A stretch of 64,000 nt of DNA. Origin: Cytophagales bacterium. Lineage in GTDB: Bacteria; Bacteroidota; Bacteroidia; Cytophagales; Thermoflexibacteraceae. The stretch spans positions 23,501 through 87,500 of the forward strand of contig JAAFKA010000022.1 of assembly GCA_013299115.1 (NCBI GenBank), read 5' to 3'. Position numbers and translations under genes: made by a program. Below, one piece after another: positions 35,699 through 45,000 of the stretch (its first letter is position 1; each line of letters starts with the position of its first letter). Under the pieces are notes generated by a model, which was not told where the DNA came from, ran no database searches, and saw nothing but the letters and a program-made list of their open reading frames with translations.

Positions 35699-36880
35699 AT
35701 GAAAAAGGATAACAATTTAATAAGTATTTCCAAAGTCAAAATTGAGCTAACAAAACAACAGAGATTGTTTAATAGCAGGATAGAAAAAATTGATATATTG
35801 GAAAAAAAATTGAAACTTACCCAAGAACTGGTGCATTTTGCTCATACGGAATTAGCAAGGGTCATGCCACCTATAGAAGCTGAAGATGCAAGGCTGGAAG
35901 AAGGCTTGGTTCTGTTACTCGACAGTCGGTACAATGACAAAGGGTTTACCAAGAAGGAAAAAGAAAAAATGGCTTTCATCATAGAGAATACTGTTTTACA
36001 TCTGATAGAAACCCAGAGTAGAGAAGACCTGATACCTCTCCATAATCGGTATGCAACAGAAACTTATGGTGAAAAACAAGAGAAAGATATGCGAAACAGT
36101 ATGGATTTTTTCAAAAATATGTTTGGCTTAGACTTAGATAAAGACGATTTAGATTTTTCGTCAGAGGAAAACACTGCCAGATTTTATGAAAAGATGAGCA
36201 ACCAATTAGACGAAAAAATACAGCAAAAGCAGGAGGAACTTGCTAAGGAAACTACGCAACGTAGGAAAACCAAAAAACAGATAGAAAAAGAGGAAATAGA
36301 AAAGTTTGAGAAGGCAAGTATTCGCAAAATCAGTCGAACTATTTACCTTAATTTAGTAAAACACCTGCACCCCGACAAAGAACAAGACGAGGCACAAAAA
36401 GCATGGAAAACTGCAATGATGGCACAAGTTACGACTGCTTACGAGGGGAACAATTTTTTTGAGCTATTGAAACTACAATCTCAATTTTTGCATACAGAAC
36501 AAGACCATTATGCCCAACTAAAAGAGGAGGACTTGGTCTATTACAACCAAATTTTGCAGGAGCAAATCAAGGAAATAGAAAGGCAAATAGAGGTAATTAA
36601 AATGAGAGACCCTTTTAGTGATGGAGCAAACAATGTAACCGAGTACATTAATCAAGCTCCTAATATCCAAAAGGTGGCTCAGCGTATCAAAAAAGAAGCT
36701 AAGGAAAGGATAAGAATAAATGAAGAGAAGGCAGAAGAATTGGAAATGTTTACAAAAGACAATAAGACTCTTAAATATTTTCTCAAAAATTTCCAAATGC
36801 CTTCTAATAATCCTTTGGATATGATAGATGACAACTTATTAGCAATGTTGCAAAATATTGCTTTTAAGGATAAAAGATAA
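35699..36880 (+). CDS. J-domain (DnaJ-like) coiled-coil protein
   Basis: 393 residues from ATG 35699 (MKKDNNLISISKVKIELT). Mostly long charged helices, with a J-domain-like segment near residue 215-255: IYLNLVKHLHPDKEQDEAQKAW with the invariant HPD, then a helix KTAMMAQVTTAYEGNNFFELL. A coiled coil precedes (DEKIQQKQEELAKETTQRRKTKK) and follows. It would act with DnaK, perhaps as a specialised co-chaperone; the substrate is unknown. The N-terminal hydrophobic stretch encoded upstream of 35699 lies before the likely transcription start and is discounted. Confidence 0.8.
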   Translation: MKKDNNLISISKVKIELTKQQRLFNSRIEKIDILEKKLKLTQELVHFAHTELARVMPPIEAEDARLEEGLVLLLDSRYNDKGFTKKEKEKMAFIIENTVLHLIETQSREDLIPLHNRYATETYGEKQEKDMRNSMDFFKNMFGLDLDKDDLDFSSEENTARFYEKMSNQLDEKIQQKQEELAKETTQRRKTKKQIEKEEIEKFEKASIRKISRTIYLNLVKHLHPDKEQDEAQKAWKTAMMAQVTTAYEGNNFFELLKLQSQFLHTEQDHYAQLKEEDLVYYNQILQEQIKEIERQIEVIKMRDPFSDGANNVTEYINQAPNIQKVAQRIKKEAKERIRINEEKAEELEMFTKDNKTLKYFLKNFQMPSNNPLDMIDDNLLAMLQNIAFKDKR

Positions 36881-36925
36881 TTGTAAATTGTAGGCTTCAA
36901 ATGCTGTGAGTTGTAACATTTTTAG

Positions 36926-37045
36926 AACATTTTCTTTTCTTACAAAGACAAAACCACCTTACTGGGGCAACCCCATTTAAAAGAAAAAAAGGTATTGACC
37001 CAACTCAAACAAAAATTGGGCTTGGTAAATTTGGAGATTGAGTAA
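36926..37045 (+). pseudogene. Possible gene-end remnant
   Basis: A 39-codon open stretch directly after a stop reads NIFFSYKDKTTLLGQPHLKE and ends LGLVNLEIE before TAA. It has coding-like composition but no start codon, and I do not recognise it. Confidence 0.25.
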
Positions 37046-37069
37046 GTTGTTTTCAGTTGCCAAAAATAG

Positions 37070-37110
37070 AAAATAAGGTTGTTTTTGTTAAAAAGCACCA
37101 ACCTTATTTT
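37070..37110. terminator. Terminator at the end of the barrel-protein gene
   Basis: AAAATAAGGTTG and CAACCTTATTTT arms around a 17-nt loop, with T- and A-rich flanks, immediately downstream of the minus-strand gene at 37117. Confidence 0.6.
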
Positions 37111-37116
37111 TCCTTG

Positions 37117-38292
37117 CTACCGCACATAATCATAAAACAATTTCTTTTTTGTTCGCAACCGCCAAGTCAAACCCAAACTAAGACTAAAATTGTTGATAGT
37201 TGGTAGCTTGTATTCGTCTAAAATATTGGTGTCTATGTTGTATTTTACATTGCCAACTAAATTTATTTTTTCGCCTAATTCATAGACAAAGCCTGCGGTG
37301 GGTACAAAACTTACCAAAGTGTTGATTTTGGGTGCATTTGCTCCGCTTAGTGCTGCGGGTGGTGTGCCGCCACCAAAACCACCTTGCATATTGGCAGAGG
37401 AAATGGTCATGGTCGTGTCTATGGTCATACGCATACCCATAAGCATACTACCCGATAAGCCCAACCCCACGTAGGGTCGAAAAGTGCTTTGTGGTTGCCA
37501 AAAACGTATAATTTCTGTTCCTAACCGAAGAAAGACATGGCTACTTAAAGTGGTTTTTACGTGGATTTTTTGACTTTCACCACTCATTATTTTAGTTATA
37601 TCTAACTTCGATTGCATTTCTTTTTGCATTCCTTCACGGTCGGGGGTGCTGTAACCAAAACTTAGTTCTCCTTGTGCCTGCCATTGTTTGTCTATTCGAT
37701 AATAACCCAACAAACTGTAAGAGGAGAAAAAATCTGGCACATAGTCTTTGCTGTTTGCTTGTTGGGTAAGGTGCAAGTTGTAAGTTAGCCCAACGCCACC
37801 TTCTTGTTTGTTTCGTGCAATGTCGCTGGCGTGATTTTGCTCTATGTTTTCAATCGCAATTTTCCACGTGTAATGGCGAGAATAACTTGTCAAAAGGTCT
37901 GTTAAGTCTATCTTCTGCCATTCAATCAGTGTAAAATTTTCGTGTTGGGCTATAAAATCTTTGCCCAATTTTGCAAACTTTTCATCTGTTTCGCCTACTG
38001 TTACCAAATATACTTTTTGCAAAAGAATAGTAGGTTTTTCGTTTAGCACTTGATTAAGGCTGTCTTTTGCCGCCGCCACGTGCATAGACGACTGGATAAG
38101 CAAGCCATAGGCTTGGCTAACATAAGCCGAAGTTTGCATTTTTTGGGCGGTGGTAGCCCATGCTTCTTGGGGCAAAACCACTACCAACAAAGGTTTGTGC
38201 TGGTCGGTTGCATCGCCAATCCATTGGGTTTGTTGGGCAAAACTATTGGCACACCAAACGAATAAGAAACAGAAAAAGATAAAGTTTTTCAT
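37117..38292 (-). CDS. Outer-membrane beta-barrel protein of unknown function
   Basis: 391 residues from the ATG at 38292 (MKNFIFFCFLFVWCANSFAQ, a clear signal peptide); an in-frame ATG 51 bases upstream only adds a poor leader. Residues 20-150 form a globular domain including QEAWATTAQKMQTSAYVSQA. From about 170 the pattern is alternating aromatic strands (GVGLTYNLHLTQQ, YSLLGYYRIDKQWQAQGELSFGY) ending with FSLSLGLTWRLR, consistent with an 8-12-stranded barrel. A Gly-rich loop, MQGGFGGGTPPAALSG, lies near 310. No named family recognised. Confidence 0.75.
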   Translation of the reverse strand: MKNFIFFCFLFVWCANSFAQQTQWIGDATDQHKPLLVVVLPQEAWATTAQKMQTSAYVSQAYGLLIQSSMHVAAAKDSLNQVLNEKPTILLQKVYLVTVGETDEKFAKLGKDFIAQHENFTLIEWQKIDLTDLLTSYSRHYTWKIAIENIEQNHASDIARNKQEGGVGLTYNLHLTQQANSKDYVPDFFSSYSLLGYYRIDKQWQAQGELSFGYSTPDREGMQKEMQSKLDITKIMSGESQKIHVKTTLSSHVFLRLGTEIIRFWQPQSTFRPYVGLGLSGSMLMGMRMTIDTTMTISSANMQGGFGGGTPPAALSGANAPKINTLVSFVPTAGFVYELGEKINLVGNVKYNIDTNILDEYKLPTINNFSLSLGLTWRLRTKKKLFYDYVR

Positions 38293-38318
38293 TGGATAAA
38301 TGATGATTTTAAGGTGGC

Positions 38319-38447
38319 AACTATTTAGGCAGTACGTTAGCAATGGTCGAAGACCTTGACAATCGTACTATCGTACCACGTTTTTTATACGATTGTCAAG
38401 GTCTGCGACCATTGCCAACGTATAAAAAGTAGAGTACCTAAATAGTT
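38319..38447. repeat. Nested inverted repeat containing two family B units
   Basis: Outer 11-bp arms AACTATTTAGG (38319-38329) and its complement (38437-38447) enclose two head-to-head 35-nt family B units (38333-38367 and 38388-38422), which are near-perfect complements of each other. Confidence 0.85.
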
Positions 38448-38516
38448 TCACAAAGAAGTTTAAAATTGTATCTAATAATTGGTCTTTATTGTGGGTTAAA
38501 ACCCGCAGTTATAGTT

Positions 38517-39314
38517 TTACTCTTTTACAATTACCTCTCTCCGTTGCACCGAATAAGCACTGAAATAGCCCAATGCTTTGGGACTACCTTTGATATTGCT
38601 TACAGGATTGGCGGGGCTGGCACTTTGGTTGGGTCCCGAATCTAATTGGTTAAGGCTGAAAAAGTAGAGATAAGATGCAGCATCTATACATTGCATTTCT
38701 ACTTTTACTGTATCATTTACTTCCATTTTGGTGTTGTCATTGACAAATAAAGACCTCGACAAGGTTTGCCCATTGCTAATGTTGTCGTTAAAGAGAAAAA
38801 GGTTTGAAAATCTGCCTTGATTTAGTCCCAATTTGAAACGGTAATTATTTCCTATTTCTATGGGGTCTTTCAATTTAACGGAAGCAACTTTTGTTTTGCC
38901 TATAAAAGTATTTTGCTCTGTTATCCAAAGGCTGTCAAAGTTCACTTTTTTGGGTAGTTGGCTTACTGCGGTGTAGTTGTTGCCCTCTGCCAAAATAGTC
39001 AAAGTGTAGGTATTGCCTTGCACCCCTTTGATTTGGGTACTTTCGTACAAGCCTTTGCCTTTGTGCTGCAAAACAGTGCTGTTGCCCTTGTCATCGGCTA
39101 AGGTGATGGTGGCATTTTCGACTGCGGGGTAGTTGTTTGGCTCACTGAAATTGACTGTTTTGGTCAATCTCACTTGGGCTGGTTCTCCACTGTCGTTTAG
39201 CGTAGCCTCTACCACTAAGGCGGGGCTGCTACTGTTCAGGTCTATTTCTATCACTCTTTCGCAAGCTGTAAAAAGTAGCAAGGCGGAGGAAATGGCTAAT
39301 AATTTCAATTTCAT
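38517..39314 (-). CDS. DUF4249 surface lipoprotein
   Basis: 265 residues from the ATG at 39314 (MKLKLLAISSALLLFTACE; lipobox LFTAC). It is the standard partner of a class of SusC-like/TonB-dependent receptors in Bacteroidota, probably forming the surface lid. It has the DUF4249 opening VIEIDLNSSSPALVVEATL, an Ig-like beta domain, and a C-terminal region with FSLNQLDSGPNQSASPANPV. It lies 79 bases after the receptor gene on the same strand, with a hairpin between. Substrate is unknown. Confidence 0.9.
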   Translation of the reverse strand: MKLKLLAISSALLLFTACERVIEIDLNSSSPALVVEATLNDSGEPAQVRLTKTVNFSEPNNYPAVENATITLADDKGNSTVLQHKGKGLYESTQIKGVQGNTYTLTILAEGNNYTAVSQLPKKVNFDSLWITEQNTFIGKTKVASVKLKDPIEIGNNYRFKLGLNQGRFSNLFLFNDNISNGQTLSRSLFVNDNTKMEVNDTVKVEMQCIDAASYLYFFSLNQLDSGPNQSASPANPVSNIKGSPKALGYFSAYSVQRREVIVKE

Positions 39315-39322
39315 AAGATTTA

Positions 39323-39384
39323 AGCCCCCCACCCCAAAGGGGAGTAAAGTAATAGTGTGAAGTTCCCCTTTGGGGCAGGGGCTT
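39323..39384. repeat. G/C-rich inverted repeat between receptor and DUF4249 genes
   Basis: CCCCCCACCCCAAAGGGGAG and the inverse TTCCCCTTTGGGGCAGGGG flank a 17-nt centre. It resembles a shorter version of the element at 18752-18876 and could attenuate transcription between the two genes. Confidence 0.75.
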
Positions 39385-39393
39385 TTTTAAAAT

Positions 39394-41781
39394 TTAAAAT
39401 TTAAAATTATAGGTAACAGCAGGCACAAACCGAAATAGTGCAGTGCGTACAGCTTCGGTTTTGGTTCTGTCATCTTTGTTTTCTCTGAATGTGATGGTGT
39501 AAGCATTTTCACGACCGTAGGCATTGTAGATGGAGAAATTCCAACTTGATTCAAATTTTGCGGTCTTTTTGCGTATCCACGTTAGCCCGATGTCCAAACG
39601 GTGGTAGTCGGGCATTCGGTAGCCGTTTCTTTCGGTGTAAACGAAGGTGGTTTTGTCTGCCACTGTATATTTGCCACTTGGAAACGTAACGGCATTGCCT
39701 GTGTTGAAGACCCACGCTGCTGAAAGGCTGACTTTTTTGCTCAAATCGTACATTGCCACCACCGAAATATCGTGTGTACGGTCTTGGCGTGCTGCATACC
39801 AATTTCCTCCGTTTATTCCTTCAATTTGTCTTTCGGTGCGTGATAAGGTATAGCCTACCCAACCTGTTAGTCTGCCCTGTTTTTTGCGGAATAAAAACTC
39901 TATGCCATAAGCCCTGCCAATGCCTGTTAGCAATTCGCCTTCAATTTTATCATTTGCTCTGGTATTTGCCCCATCTTTGTAGTCTATTTGGTTGCTCATT
40001 GTTTTGTAATAAGCCTCCACATTAAACTCAAATTGGTTATCTTTTATGTTTTTAAACAAGCCTAATGCCCATTGGTCTGCGGTTTCAGGTTTGATATTTT
40101 TGCTGCTTGGTATCCACAAATCCGTTGGTGTGCCTGCATTAGAGTTAGAAATGAGGTGCAAATTCTGCACATTGCGTGTGTAAGAGGCTTTGACCGAAGT
40201 GTTTAGATTGACCGTATAGCTCAATCCCAAACGAGGTTCAGGGTTGATATAGGTCTGTACAAATTCACCACTTCCGTAGTTGGTGGTATTGGTAACTTTT
40301 CCTTCACTGTTGTAACTATAAAATTTGCCTTCGCCTAACAAGCTAAACGTGGTCAAACGCAAGCCATAATTGAGGTTTAAGCGGGGGCTAATTTTCCATT
40401 CGTCATTGACAAACAAAGCATTTTCCCATGCATAACGGTCTTGCAGTTCTACGTTAATCACATTGCTGCCGCGAGATTCTACCTGTCCTGGCACAATGTT
40501 GTGATAAGTAGAGTGAACCCCAAACGTAATGGTATGTTTGGGATTGGGCAAATATAAAAACTCTTGCTTAATGGCGTAATCTCTGATTCGTGAAAGAATA
40601 TCAAACTCATTGCCTGCTGCATTGATAGAAATTCGGTAGCTATAATTGCTGTAAATCAACGAAGTATTGGAAAACATTTTAGGGCTGATGACCCTGTTCC
40701 AACGCAAAGTGCCTGTAGTGTTTCCCCAATCTATGCCAAAGGTATTGCCTACACCTAATTTATCTCTGCCAAAATAACCCGACAAGAAAATTCGGTTTTT
40801 TTCATTGATTTTGTAGTTTGCTTTGGCGTTAAAATCGTAAAAATACAGCGTATTGTCGTTATCGGCTGCCTTCAAAAACAAATCTAAGTAAGTTCGTCTG
40901 CCACTCAAAAACAAAGAACCTTTATCTTTCACGATGGGTGTTTCTACATTTAATCGAGAGGAAATCAAGCCAATACCGCCGCCCATACCAAACTTTTTAT
41001 CGTTGCCGTCTTTCATACGAATATCTAAAACCGAAGACAATCGACTGCCATATTGTGCGGGCATTCCGCCTTTGTAAACCGTTGCATCTTTAATGGCATC
41101 GGAGTTGAAAGTGGAGAAAAAGCCCAATAAGTGCGAAGCATTATAGACTAATGCCTCGTCTAAAAAAATGGCGTTTTGGTCAGACGTACCTCCTCGCACA
41201 TTGAAACCACTGTTGCCTTCGCCTGCCGACTTGATACCGGGGAGGAGTTGTATGGTTTTCAAAATGTCCCTTTCACCTAAAAGAACAGGGATTTTGTTCA
41301 TCTCCTTCATTTCCAATTTTTCCATGCCCATTTGAGCATTTTGCACCTTGTCTTGCGGGGCATCAGAAGTTACGACAATTTCGGTTAGTTCATTAGTATT
41401 TTCGGCAATTTCGAAGGTCAGCGTAGTGTTTTGTTGCAAATCCACCGACTTTTTGAGGTTTTGATAGCCTATAAAAGAAACCAACAAAGTATAGTTTCCC
41501 TTGGGCAAAGTCAAGGAATAAAAACCATAGACATTGGTAACAGTACCCACAATAGGCTTAGAATTTTCTACTGCCACCGTAGCCCCTATCAATACTTCGC
41601 CTGTTTTGCTGTCTTTGATAGTGCCACTCAATGTTGCGTTTTGGGCAAAGGTGGTGGTGGCAAAGACGAAAAATGATAGCAAAAAAGCAAGACGAAAAAA
41701 GTTTTGCAGGTTTAAAACACTTTCCAAGTCTGGTAGGCTTGGAAAGTATAAATTATGTTTTGATTTTAAGTTAGCAAACAT
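39394..41781 (-). CDS. TonB-dependent receptor with carboxypeptidase-regulatory-like domain
   Basis: 795-residue outer-membrane active transporter. After the signal peptide (about residues 28-47, FRLAFLLSFFVFATTTFAQ) comes a CarboxypepD-reg domain (GTIKDSKTGEVLIGATVAVE), the TonB-dependent plug (LLPGIKSAGEGNSGFNVRGG, then GTSDQNAIFLDEALVYNA) and the 22-strand barrel ending in Phe (RFVPAVTYNFKF). The N-terminus is unusual: about 27 residues precede the signal peptide's hydrophobic core, and residues about 12-21 are encoded by a copy of a palindromic repeat. A 20-bp hairpin stands 3 bases upstream of the ATG. Confidence 0.94.
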   Translation of the reverse strand: MFANLKSKHNLYFPSLPDLESVLNLQNFFRLAFLLSFFVFATTTFAQNATLSGTIKDSKTGEVLIGATVAVENSKPIVGTVTNVYGFYSLTLPKGNYTLLVSFIGYQNLKKSVDLQQNTTLTFEIAENTNELTEIVVTSDAPQDKVQNAQMGMEKLEMKEMNKIPVLLGERDILKTIQLLPGIKSAGEGNSGFNVRGGTSDQNAIFLDEALVYNASHLLGFFSTFNSDAIKDATVYKGGMPAQYGSRLSSVLDIRMKDGNDKKFGMGGGIGLISSRLNVETPIVKDKGSLFLSGRRTYLDLFLKAADNDNTLYFYDFNAKANYKINEKNRIFLSGYFGRDKLGVGNTFGIDWGNTTGTLRWNRVISPKMFSNTSLIYSNYSYRISINAAGNEFDILSRIRDYAIKQEFLYLPNPKHTITFGVHSTYHNIVPGQVESRGSNVINVELQDRYAWENALFVNDEWKISPRLNLNYGLRLTTFSLLGEGKFYSYNSEGKVTNTTNYGSGEFVQTYINPEPRLGLSYTVNLNTSVKASYTRNVQNLHLISNSNAGTPTDLWIPSSKNIKPETADQWALGLFKNIKDNQFEFNVEAYYKTMSNQIDYKDGANTRANDKIEGELLTGIGRAYGIEFLFRKKQGRLTGWVGYTLSRTERQIEGINGGNWYAARQDRTHDISVVAMYDLSKKVSLSAAWVFNTGNAVTFPSGKYTVADKTTFVYTERNGYRMPDYHRLDIGLTWIRKKTAKFESSWNFSIYNAYGRENAYTITFRENKDDRTKTEAVRTALFRFVPAVTYNFKF
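41719..41747. repeat. Palindromic repeat inside the receptor coding sequence
   Basis: ACTTTCCAAG (41719-41728) and CTTGGAAAGT (41738-41747), the same core as the sucA terminator at 2335-2363, lie within codons 12-21 of the TonB receptor. Confidence 0.8.
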
Positions 41782-41783
41782 AT

Positions 41784-41831
41784 ATTATCAAATGAATGTA
41801 TTTGCAAATATAAATACATTCATTTGATAAT
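41784..41831. promoter_or_regulatory. Perfect 20-bp inverted repeat at the receptor start
   Basis: ATTATCAAATGAATGTATTT (41784-41803) and its exact complement (41812-41831), with an 8-nt loop, lie immediately 5' of the TonB receptor ATG. It could be a regulator operator or an mRNA hairpin occluding translation. Confidence 0.7.
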
Positions 41832-41984
41832 AACAAAATAAAATTGGGTTTTAACAAAATTTGACAAAAGTTTTGGTTTTTTGAGAACTTAAAGTTTCTT
41901 TACTGTAATTCTAATTATCAAACTTAAGTAAGGGACAAAGGCGAAAATGTAGAAGTTTTAGTAATGAATTAAAAATTTAAAACC

Positions 41985-42015
41985 TTGTTTGATTAGTATT
42001 TATTTTGTAGCTTTC
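41985..42015 (+). promoter_or_regulatory. Putative promoter of the kinase/double-receiver operon
   Basis: TTG at 41985-41987 and TAGCTTTC (one mismatch to TAnnTTTG) at 42008-42015 with 20-base spacing. The start codon at 42033 would follow the transcription start closely, leaving a very short leader. Confidence 0.45.
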
Positions 42016-42032
42016 ACTAAAATGTACAAATT

Positions 42033-45000
42033 ATGAAATTCGACCAATTCAAAAAAATCTTTTTTAATGGAAAAACAGATAAAAAAGATTTGATAAACAA
42101 AATTAAATTCTTGCATCAGGATTTTACAAGTTTACAGAAATTTGTAAGGCAAATTGAAAAAGAAATAAGCACATTTAGAGGTGTTTTAAACGAAGTTGTT
42201 TTGGGTAAGCATTACTTACCTAAATCTTATGGTGATTTACATACTGTTAAACCAATCTATTTTACTAATTCATTAGAACAAGAAATGAATTGGCAGGTTT
42301 TGGCATTTTTAAGATGTCATGATGTTATCAATAAGTTTATAATATTGCGTGAGGAATTTGAACACCATTTGTTGTTGGCTAATTATGAAAAAGCACGTAC
42401 AATCTTGGAAGAAATAGAAACAGATATTTGCGTTTCCTATTGGAGTATAGAAAATAGATTTATTATTGATGAATATGAATTTGGGACAGAAAAAAACTGG
42501 GAAACAAGAAATATAATTTTAGGCGAAAAAAACCAGAATTTTGTAAAAATTTTTGGGGAATTTTATAGTCTTAAATCGGAGATTAAACATTCTTTTTCTC
42601 AATACAATCAAGATTTTAATGGATGGGAAAAGCAGCAATCAGAACATAAAAACGGTGGCTTAACCCCTGAATTTCGTGAGTATATGCGGTTTAAAGCAAA
42701 TTATTTATCTTGGGCGAAATATAATTTCTTTGATATAATGACTTATTATGAAAGCAAAGCCTCTATTATTGATAGATATATTATGTTCATTCGTGTTGCA
42801 GGGCATATTGTTGCTGAACAAGACAAATCGCAAAGTTTTATAGAAAATTTACTGCAAACACTTTCTGTTTCTATTAATGATATAAACATAAAGCAAATGC
42901 TATTGAGTATAGGCAACTATTCTTTACAGCAGAATGATTGTAACTTTGAAACCATAAGTATTATTGATGAATACACACAAGGCAATTATGTGAATAGTAA
43001 AAACCGTGCAAAGTATTATCTTGCCTCAGAAAATAGTAATTATATTGAGTTGTATGAAATCTATGCAAAATCACTAATTGAAGCTAATTTAGCTTACGAA
43101 TCAATAACAGAAAGTGATAGTTTTGCTAATAAAATTAGTGAAAATTTTTATCATATTTTAAGCAAAAATGAAAAAATAAATGATGCTTTGGTAAACTTAA
43201 TAAAAATAGCTTATATTTTTAATAACTCTCACCTAGCTATTCACTTGTACAATTTTATAAAAAATGAATTAGGTTGGCAAACCGAAATCAATTATTCCTT
43301 TTTAGCAGGTTTAAATTCCAAATTTATAAACCCCAAGTTATTTAATAGCATTTTTAAACAAAAAGAAATTGCTCAAAATTATAAAACTAACATTTATAAA
43401 TATTTTGAGAACAGCATAGCTGTAAAATTATTTGCAAATGCTTACAATAATTACTGGTCTGATACTGTAACAATAGATTTTGAAAATGTAGATGCTACTA
43501 AAAAACAACTGTATTTTATTCGTGGATTATTGTTAAAAGAGCAGTTTGTTAATAGTATTGAAAGCTACGAGCTTCTTTTAAAACAGCCAATTTCTATTGT
43601 ATCTGAATATGAAATTGTGAGTTCTTTATTCCTCTGCTATTTAATGGAAAAGCAATACAGAAACTGTGTACTATTGAATGTAAATAGTTATCTAAAAAAC
43701 TCTAACCTAACAGCTAAAATGAATGTGGGGGTAGTGACGGAGAGTATTATAAAAAGCAAATTTAAGAACGTAGGGAATAAGTCAGATTTAATTGAACTAC
43801 CTATTTTTTTTAAATTAGTTTGCAACGAAAAAATAGCCATAAAACAAGCCTACGAATTATTTTTAAATGCAAACAAATGTACCAAACCAAGTGAATTAAT
43901 AGCTTTCAAAGAAAATTTTACAACTGACAAATTTATTTATTTCTTAAAAAACGTCTGTATAACAGAAATTATGTTACTATCTCCTATATTCAGCAGCACA
44001 CATGGCGTACATGACGAGAGAATAAATATATGTAAGTTTTTGTCCAATTTTGATGCTAAAAATGAACTTGTTTACAAGGAAGAGATAGCAGAACTTACAC
44101 AAAAAAATACGATAAGCAAAGTAATTGGGCATATAGACGACGGAAAAATATATGTTAATGAATTTAAGATTAAACAAATATTCTTGAAGTCAGAGGGCAA
44201 GACTGATGTTACAAAATTAAATCAAAGCATTGGAGATGAAAACTATCTAACCAGAGAATTTTTTGATAGAACTGTATCATTAAAGAAATTTGTTGAGAAC
44301 AATGAGCATAAGAATTTAAAGCAGTTATTTTTATTGGGAATTGATAAAGATGGTAATGTAAAAACAGAAAACAATCCTGTGTTTAACGACTTTAAAAAAA
44401 TGTTTTTAGAGATAAGGGAGTACTTTGTTGCTAATAAAGAATATGGACTTGATGTATATTTAAGTACAAGAATAAGACATGGAACACTTACTAATCATAT
44501 TAGAAGTGTTTTTGAAAAGTATTATTTAATCACAACACAAACGAATGGGGTTTATAAAACTAATGATTTTTGGACAAGAAAAATAATTGCTAACGAAGGC
44601 ACTAATGATAAAATACAATTATTGTTGGCTGAGTTTTCTAAACAAGTAGATAATATAGCCTTGATGTTGAAAGAAAATTTGGTACAATACAAAACAGAAA
44701 AACGTATGGATAAACCAGATGCTTTGTTTGACTATTCATACAAAGATGATTTAGAATTGGTATTGTTATATTTTGTAAAAACAGAAAAATATGAAGACTT
44801 TATAGATTTATGTTTTACTGAACTATGGAAAAAAACAGATGTGTGTCTTGCTATTATTCAACAAAAATTGAATAATGAAATAAAAGAAATGTTTGTTTTG
44901 TCTATTAATAATTTAGAAAAAAACTTAGAAGAACTTGTAGATAGACATTCTATTGCTGAACTTTTAAATAACATAAACCTTTGTCGCACTGAAACACAAA

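Noticed and set aside
44193..44360. A second TOPRIM-like site inside the giant kinase (EGKTD at 721-725 and DKD at 771-773)
   Set aside because: The spacing fits, but the surrounding residues are helical and lack the beta-strand context, and the segment lies just before the RIRHG region; probably coincidence, though worth a structure check.
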